Of a stretch of DNA of 64,000 nucleotides, positions 56,554-64,000 are shown in pieces; the stretch's first letter is position 1, and each line of letters opens with the position of its first letter. Made by a program: the position numbers and the translations under genes. The stretch is taken from positions 13,597,873 through 13,661,872 of the forward strand of contig OY288257.1 of NCBI GenBank assembly GCA_958450325.1. Reading direction: 5' to 3'. Source of the stretch: Agrostemma githago. Its lineage: Eukaryota > Streptophyta > Magnoliopsida > Caryophyllales > Caryophyllaceae. Under the pieces are notes generated by a model. It did not search any database and was not told the origin of the DNA. It was given only the letters and a program-made list of their open reading frames with translations.

Positions 56554-59500
56554 ATGACCACTTTGAACAGTCTTCAAACCTCTCTAGATGCCATAATCGA
56601 GAAGCAAGCCGACATCGAAGCCCAACTAACTGAAATGAGGGCCGGCCAAGTGGCCATTGTTGCTCGCTTAGCTACAGTGGAGCAAAGGACTCCTAATACC
56701 GGGGTCACGGAACCCCTAACTGAACTAGTTAGCTCGGTCCGCCGATTGGAAGAACAAGTCTACTTAACCGGGAATAACAACATCCATCGGGAGAATAGTC
56801 GGGATTACAACCCGGTAAGTGACAAACTGCCCGCGAACCTGAATCTCACGGGCCTACCTATGTTCGAAGGGACTGAAGACCCGCTACTACACGTGCGGGC
56901 CTTCAAGGAGTTCATGGCCATTAAGGGGGTTGACTCTTCTATGTTTAAGAACCTCTTTTCTGCATCTCTGGAGAAACACCCAAATGCCTGGTACTACAGG
57001 CTAGACCCAAAGAAGTTCTCAACCTGGGACGACGTGGCTACGGAATTCGCTCGGAACTACGCTGATAACACCGAGATCCAAACCACTATGCGGTCCCTAG
57101 AGGCTATGGCCCAAGAACCTAAGGAGGGATTTACTAAATACCTCCAACGTTGGAGGGCCGAGAGTGTCAAACTGGTCGATAAGCCCAGTGAGAAGACTTT
57201 AGTGGAGGCCTTTGTCAAGAACCTCCTCCCTTCCTACCGGGTTCACCTCCGGTATGCTGTCATACCCAATTTCACCACTCTTACTGAAATGGGCATGAGA
57301 ATTGAAGACGATCTAAGACGAGAGAGCCTGACTAAGGCCTCTAACAAGGGTTACCAAGGAGCTTCCTCATCCATCACCAAACCTCCGGCCGCAACCCGAA
57401 GCATCTTCGACACGGTTAACCTTTTGGATGCCTCATCCAAAAGAAACATCCCTCACAGGGTATTCACTGATATAGGGACTACATACACATATGCCTTACA
57501 AAGGCTATCTTCCAAAGGCCTGGTCCAGCCGATAGGCCCAACTCTCGAAGTTCCAGTTGAAAAACGCTCCAAGAGCTACAATGCCCAAGCCTACTGCCAA
57601 TATCACCGGGGCAATGGGCATGACACCGAGAAGTGTTGGAAGCTGAAGCATCTAATTCAGGATTTAATTGAGAGCGGGAAAATACCACTACCCGGGGACA
57701 AGCCAAGCAACAAGGACAACCCCTTTAGCTCTCATGCCATCTTCACCGGTGAGGTGATAGACTGTTCTCATCTTATCTCTCCTTTCATCCCACAAATCAA
57801 TGGGATCTGGTTCGATGATGAAGAAGACATATACCTCGCCAAAGGGTAAACTGTCCCCATTACCCTCGAAGAAGTCAGGAAGGCTAAATCCAAAGCTTTA
57901 GTCGGTAATTCCCTCACCAAAGACGGCTCAGTCCGGGCAACCGTCACCGAACTCACCGAGACGGAAGAAGTCATTGAAGAACCAAGCACCGATACGGCTC
58001 TTGTTAAACAATTGAAAAGGACCCGAGTTGACCTCACTATATGGCAACTCTTGGTTAGCTCACAAGAACATCGAGAAGCACTTACTAAGGCTCTCGATCA
58101 GATCAAGGTCAATTCCCAGGTCACCCCTACTGAAATGGTAGCCACTATCTTACCTTACCTCGAGAACAGGTCCAAAGGAGAAGGCCCGTCAATCACCTTC
58201 TCGGATGTCGACCTACCACCATTCGGGGCCTCTCACAATCTGGCCCTATACATCACAGTGATTTGCCGGGGTAAGTATCTTCCAATGACCCTAGTTGACG
58301 ACGGGTCCGCTGTGAATGTCCTCCCGTTAAGGACTGCCAAAGCCCTCGGGATCACTGAGGCTGACTACATACCAACCGCCCACACTATCCAGGCTTTCGA
58401 TGGAAGCCCAAAAGCAGTTTCCGGGGCCGTCAAACTGACTATTGTGACCGACCCAATCGAAAAAGAGCTAGAATTCCAAGTGATCGATGTCACCTCTTCC
58501 TTCAATCTACTCCTAGGAAGACCATGGCTCCATGCTGTGAAGGCGGTATCTTCTACTCTACACCGAAAGATCAAAATGCCCCTGCAAGACGGTATTATCA
58601 CCTTAGAAGCAACCCCAATGACCGTGGCTAGCTGTAACACTACGGACCGCACCGACCTTTGGGGGTTCGATTTTGTAGGGATGATTGAAGAAGAAATCCT
58701 TTTTAGACCCTACTTCACCACAAGCATCGACACGATGCTACAAAACTTGGGGTACTTACCGGGGGCTACTTCGAGGCCATATCTTCCAGCTGGGAAGATT
58801 ATTGAGGTTCTGGATGACGGGGAATCTCACTTCGGTTTGGGGTATGCTATAACCCCAGGAAATGTGGTCCGAGCAGGAATTGAGAAGGCCTGCAACATCA
58901 TCAAGGGTACCTACTTGGGCCCTTATAGCCCAAGACTGAGTGATTACTTCGTCACACCCGTATTTGGGGCTATTCAAGTTGGCCTATATCAACCAACCAT
59001 CACGCATCCCGAGGCTGCACTAGCTCGGGAATGCAACTACATTCCAGATGACATATTTGCCCTCCTCCAAGCTGAATCCAAAGAGGGTACTGACAATGCC
59101 GGGCCCGTGCTGGGACTCTTATTCGGGGAAGACAAAGCTGTCCCGAACCCCAAAGAAGACTTGGTGAACCTGATCCTTCGAAGCAACAGGTTCGACCCTT
59201 CGAAGCTGATCTCGGAAGTCGGTGCTGATACCGGGAAAAGAAGCTGGAAGAAGACCGTCAAGTGGACTGACGGTCAAGGCCGAGTCTACAAGCTGACCAC
59301 CGGGGAAGGAGACGTGCCAGACACCGATTCCGAGTCTGAGTCCGAGTCAGAGTCTGAGTCCGAGTCTGTATTCGAGTCTAAGGGGTCTGATGCTAGAGTC
59401 CAAACTGTAACCCCTCTCCCTGTAGTCACTGTAACCCCTCTCCCTGTAGTCACTGCCACCGGAGCCTCGGGGTCTGTCCCGAGAGCACTCCCAATCCCGC

Positions 59501-62500
59501 CTCTGACCAATGATCAGATGGCCGCTCTCTTTGAGCTATTTTCCAAATTCTCTATCAATAATAACGAAAACCGTTCCGCTTATGACTTGGCTTATTTTCA
59601 AAATACTTTCAAAAATACTTTTTGCAATGACATTGAGAAACCCGATGAACAGGTGTCCCTACCCCCACATCTGATCGAGCAGCTAGAGCAGAGGGAATCC
59701 CGAGACCCGGTAATCGAAGAAACTGAGTCTATCAATGTGGGAACAACCTTAGAGCCCCAGATGCTTTAGATAGGGTTATCCTTAGATCCCGAGGAGAGAC
59801 AACAACTCACAAGCCTCCTCCAAGAATTCAAAGATGTCTTTGCATGGTCCTACAAGGACATGCCGGGTATAGACCGGGAAATAGCCGAACACCGTATACC
59901 CATCAAAGATGGGTGTAAGCCGGTAAAACAGAAGCTTCGAAGAATGAAGCCCGAGTGGTCTATCAAAGTCAAGGAAGAAGTAGACAAACAATTCAAAGCA
60001 GGCTTTATACAAGTGTCTGAATATCCAGACTGGGTTGCGAACATCGTGCCGGTACCCAAGAAGGATGGCAAGGTTCGGGTATGTGTAGATTTCCGGGACC
60101 TTAACAAGGCCAGCCCAAAAGACGATTTTCCGTTGCCACACATCGACATATTGGTGGACAACACGGCAGATCATGCCCTTTTATCATTTATGGATGGGTA
60201 TGCCGGATACAACCAAATCAAAATGGCAGAAGAAAACATGGGTAAAACCACTTTCACCACACCGTGGGGTACCTATTGCTATACCGTTATGCCATTTGGC
60301 CTCATTAACGCCGGAGCCACTTATCAACGAACAGCCACGACCTTATTACATGACATGATGCATAGGGAAGTGGAGGTTTATGTCGATGACATGATCGTCA
60401 AATCTAAAACCCGAGGCGGGCACGCTGCTGCCCTAAGAAAATTCTTCACCCGTTTGCGTAAGTACAATATGAGGTTAAACCCTCAAAAATGCAGTTTCGG
60501 GGTAACGTCAGGCAAATTACTGGGCCATATCGTTAGCCAACGCGGCATCGAGGTTGACCCAGCTAAAATCAAAGCCATCACCGAGATGCAACCGCCCAAG
60601 ACTGAAAAAGAAATAAGGGGGTTTCTCGGGAAAGTTCAATACATCAGCCGTTTTATTTCAAAGCTAACCATGGTGTGTGAGCCCATTTTCAAGAAACTGA
60701 AGATAGGAGAACGGGTACTATGGGACGATAAATGTCAAGCGGCCTTCGACAAAATCAGGGAAATCCTGTCTGCTCCGCCAGTACTAATGCCACCTCAACC
60801 CGGTTTGCCTCTATCGTTATACCTAACAACGACTGAGACAGCCATGGGGGCTATGCTGGCCCAGACAGTCGATTCAGAAGAGCGGGCTATTTACTACATC
60901 AGTAAAAAGTTCCTAGAATACGAGTGCAAATATACAATGCTCGAGAAAACGTGCCTAGCTCTGGTTTGGGCCACTAAAAAGCTCAGACACTACATGCTCA
61001 GTCACGAGGTACATGTCCTGTCCAAAATGGACCCGATCAAATATTTGTTCGAAAAGCCCATTCTCAACGGTAGAATGTCCAGATGGACTCTAATGCTAGC
61101 TGAGTTTGACCTCAAATTCGTTCCGCTAAAAGCTATCAAAGGCCGGGTAGTAGCCGAGTTCCTCGCTGATAGTCCGATATCTGAAGAGGGCCATACCGAT
61201 ACTTGGGTCTTTCCTGACGAAGACATATTCCATACTGACACCGAAACATGGGACTTGTATTTCGACGGAGCATCCAATTTTCGAGCCTTTGGGGTCGGTA
61301 TTCTCCTAATCTCACCCCAAGGGGAACACACCCTGTTGTCCATCAAATTAGACTTTGATGTAACCAACAATGCGGCCGAATATGAAGCATGCATCCACGG
61401 GTTACAAGCAGCTACTGATTTGGGCATTACGAATCTCCGGGTTCACGGGGACTCTTCCTTAGTCATCAATCAAGCTCTTCAAAAATGGAAAACTCGGAAT
61501 GCCAATCTCGTGGCTTACCAAGCACGAGTAAGGATTCTAGAGAAACAATTCCAGAAGGTAGAATATATCTACCTCCCACATGAAGAAAACCAGTTCGCGG
61601 ATGCACTTTCCAAATTAGCATCCTTACTAAACATCCCGGAACATATGCCCAGTATGCAAATCTGTGTCGAAAGACGGTCCGAGCCAGCGTATGTCAACGC
61701 CATTCAAGATATTGAGATCACCGATCCAGAACCTTGGTATCAGGTTGTTCTAACCTATTTGACTACGAGAGAATATCCACCAGGAACTGAAAACCGGGCC
61801 AAGAAAGCCCTGCGAAGACTGGCCACCCAATTCATACGTACGGACGACGGTCAGTTATACAAAAAGACGGCACAGGGGGCTTTACTCCTATGCATCGACA
61901 AAACACAGGCCGAAAAAGTGATGGCCGAAGTACACGACGGCGAAAACGGTCCGCATATGAATGCCCATATGCTAGCCCGAAAAATCATGAGGCTCGGGTA
62001 TTACTGGAACAGTATGGAGGCCGACTGTCAATCATATGTCAAACACTGCCATAATTGTCAAATTTTCGGTAATGTTCAACACATGCCGTCATCCCTATTA
62101 TACACCATGACATCACCATGGCCATTTTCGACATGGGGGGTTGACATAATTGGAAAGGTGAATCCTTCCGGAACGGGGGGTCACTGTTTTATTTTGGTGG
62201 CGATCGACTATTTCACCAAATGGGTCGAAGCTGAATCATACCGTGTCTTGAACGCCAAGCACGTGGCCAAATTTATCCAGAATAAAATCATATGCCGGTA
62301 CGGGATCCCCCATGAGTTTATCAGTGATCACGGGACCCACTTCCAAGCAGAAACCGCTACTTTGCTAGCAAAATACAAAATCCAGAGACACACATCTTCG
62401 CCTTACCGCCCCCAAACAAATGGAGCGGTAGAAGCTGCTAATAAAACAATTGTCACCATACTCAAAAAGATGACTGATAATTATCGGGATTGGCCCGACA

Positions 62501-62985
62501 AAATACCCTTCGCCCTATGAGGGTACCGGACATCGATCCGAACTGCGACCGGGGCAACTCCATATTATTTGACATATGGGATGGAGGCGGTCCAACCAGT
62601 CGAATTGGAAATACCTTCCCTCCGGATCCTGCTAGAAAGTCAAGTACCCGAAGCAGATTGGGTTCAAGCTCGATATGACTCGTTGGTTCTTTTAGACGAA
62701 CGGCGGTCCCGGGCTCTCAATAACATCCAAATATACCAAAAGAGAATCAAACGGGCCTTTAACAAAAGAGTTAGACCCAGGAACATCAAAGAAGGCGATT
62801 TGGTCCTTAAATCGGTTCGTGCCTTACTACCGGTTGACCCAAGGGGAAAATTCAAACCCAATTGGGCTGGGCCATACCTGGTCAAGAAGGTTCTATCAGG
62901 AGGAGCAATAATGCTGACAGATCTGGACGGAAATGAATTTGTCAACCCGACCAACCTAGACCAGCTGAAACGCTACTACCCCTAA
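56554..62985 (+). pseudogene. Gag-pol polyprotein of element 2, single frame with three stops
   Basis: The frame stays constant for about 2140 codons. Gag starts MTTLNSLQTSLDAIIEKQAD with a predicted coiled coil over the first 80 residues. The gag core has EFARNYADNTEIQTTMRSLE and the knuckle YCQYHRGNGHDTEKC. Protease has DDGSAVNVLP (about 58300). A Ser-Glu run lies at about 59330. RT has YVDDMIVKSK (about 60379). RNase H has DGASNFRAF, NNAAEYEA and GDSSLV; integrase has HCHNCQ, WGVDIIG, SDHGTHF and NGAVEAANK. Stops are TAA 57847, TAG 59767 and TGA 62518. The sense codon in element 1 at the same places is Glu, Lys and Trp. There is no frameshift, which indicates recent loss of function. Confidence 0.93.
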
Positions 62986-63377
62986 ACCTTATCTCAATGT
63001 CATTCGCAAAATTTATTTAAACACTTTTTCAAAAGTTTATAAAGCAAGTCAATAAGTTAGGATTATTTATCCTACTGTCGCACATCTTGAACTCATAGTC
63101 TTGGTGTATTTCAAAATTGCAAAAAAATCTGCGCCCGAACTACGTTTGGTTTGATTCCACTAACTGTGGATACGTAGGCAGCCCCTCAAAAAGGCACAAC
63201 CACTGCAATAACGAAAAAAGACAGAAACGGTTTCATTAATAATACTTTTATTATTCCAAAAAAAAAAACACCGATAAACTCGGTAATTCAAAGTTAAAAA
63301 AAAGAGGCCACAAAAGCCACAAAAAAAAACACACTACAAAAATAGTAATAATATTTCAAATAATAATAAAAGAGAGA
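62986..63377. other. Spacer between pol and antisense ORF, element 2
   Basis: Non-coding, A-rich, similar to 28479-28833. Confidence 0.5.
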
Positions 63378-64000
63378 CTAGTCGTATCCGGGCATCTTGC
63401 CCTTGCCTTTGTCTTTCGGGTCTTGAGGAGCCCGCGGACGTCGGGGCGGCGGCGGGGGCGGGCGTTCCCGAATGACAACGGGAACTTCCTTAACCCGAAT
63501 CCTCTTCTTCGACAGAGGATCTTCAGCTATAGTCATGGGCCCAAGTCGAGCCCATACATGCTCCGGCAACCTATCCTTAGGACCAAGTCGGTCCTGGGCT
63601 GAAAGTCTCGGCCCTAGTCTTCTCTCCAAATCGGTCTGGGGGCTCACCTTCCCCTGAACACCTCTAGCATTGGACCCCCTAGCTCGAGTCCTAGTTCTTC
63701 TTCTCTGACTTGGCCTCAGGCGGACTATGGGAGTTTGAGTCTCCCCTTCAGCAAAGAAATCCCGGTTGTCTTTGACTTTTTCTCGCCTAAGCAGGTCGAA
63801 GGCCTCGTCGATCTTCAGAGCAGCACGAGCTTCGGCAGTCTCGGCTTTGGTCCACTTCTCGTAGGAATAAGACACCCAGGCAGAATGAAGCGGCTTGGGA
63901 ACGGACCAAGTAACTCTAGTATACCATCTCTGAATCCAGGTGTCACATAAAATGTCGGTCAGTGGGGTAGGTGCACTCACAACCGCCTCATTCTCAGGGA
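63378..64000 (-). CDS. Antisense extra ORF of element 2 (C-terminal part)
   Basis: At least 200 codons are open on the minus strand and run off the window. The part seen matches the C-terminal half of the antisense ORF of element 1 (LCDTWIQRWYTR, KIDEAFDLLRREKVKDNR, TDLERRLGPRL, RLPEHVWARLG). It has the same basic tail ending PKDKGKGKM. Conservation of the frame across two subfamilies, with different gap lengths but no breaks here, argues that the protein was under selection. Function is unknown. Confidence 0.75.
   Translation of the reverse strand, partial: PENEAVVSAPTPLTDILCDTWIQRWYTRVTWSVPKPLHSAWVSYSYEKWTKAETAEARAALKIDEAFDLLRREKVKDNRDFFAEGETQTPIVRLRPSQRRRTRTRARGSNARGVQGKVSPQTDLERRLGPRLSAQDRLGPKDRLPEHVWARLGPMTIAEDPLSKKRIRVKEVPVVIRERPPPPPPRRPRAPQDPKDKGKGKMPGYD

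Larger units (their letters stand above)
52465..64000 (+). mobile_element. Tat/Retand-like Ty3/gypsy retrotransposon, element 2 (cut by window end)
   Basis: It has a 5' LTR, primer binding site, leader, gag-pol and the C-terminal end of an antisense ORF in the same layout as element 1. LTR ends and coding sequence are closely related to element 1, but the LTR is about 300 bp longer and differs internally, so it is a separate subfamily. The 3' LTR is outside. Confidence 0.93.

Overview
This window is plant nuclear DNA made almost entirely of nested transposable elements around one or two host-like gene remnants. The evidence is intron-containing reading frames, a Dof zinc-finger gene (a plant-only family), plant mobile domain (PMD) and FAR1/MULE proteins, Stowaway MITEs, an L1-type LINE and Tat- and Athila-like Ty3/gypsy elements. 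The Tat-like elements carry an antisense extra ORF, as described for Retand of Silene. A eudicot, possibly Caryophyllales, fits, but the species cannot be fixed by reading alone.

Region 1 (171-11132) is a complete 10.9 kb Mutator-like element with 74-75 bp terminal inverted repeats and a perfect 11 bp target duplication. It carries a broken PMD gene on the plus strand and a broken FAR1-MULE-SWIM-OTU transposase on the minus strand, converging on each other. It also has a long hairpin near each end, two tandem-repeat blocks and a nested 637 bp MULE-type MITE. Region 2 (11400-13110) holds a Dof transcription factor gene with an apparent frame break in front of the zinc finger, followed by one Stowaway-like MITE nested in another. 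Region 3 (13350-18010) is a decayed minus-strand LINE.

Region 4 (18897-43258) is a 24.4 kb Tat/Retand-like LTR retrotransposon with 2.4 kb LTRs and a perfect 5 bp duplication (CCTCC). It has a gag-pro-RT-RNaseH-INT polyprotein broken by two frame breaks and two stops, and an intron-bearing antisense ORF. Into its 3' part a 9.7 kb Athila-like element (30649-40333, duplication AGTAG) has inserted. That guest encodes only gag and protease. Counting by eye, its LTRs differ less than those of its host, as the nesting order requires.

Region 5 (43264-52464) contains a probable CACTA-type terminus, a second copy of the small MITE (599 bp, perfect 9 bp duplication), an unidentified exon-like fragment and a 5'-truncated LINE stub. 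It also holds a TIR-bounded element carrying an array of short AAACGTG...CACGTTT palindromes, and AT-rich DNA in which I see no gene. Region 6 (52465-64000) is a second Tat/Retand-like element, cut by the window end. It has one uninterrupted frame across gag-pol except for three point-mutation stops, and the start of its antisense ORF.

No host gene other than the Dof locus is convincingly intact. The most unusual signals are PMD carriage by a MULE-OTU element, paired long hairpins in that element, the hairpin array at 49369-49800, and near-palindromes just upstream of the TATA box in three different LTR families. Also notable are a conserved leader-intron signature in both Tat-like elements, and a nested insertion that separates the antisense TATA box from its ORF.
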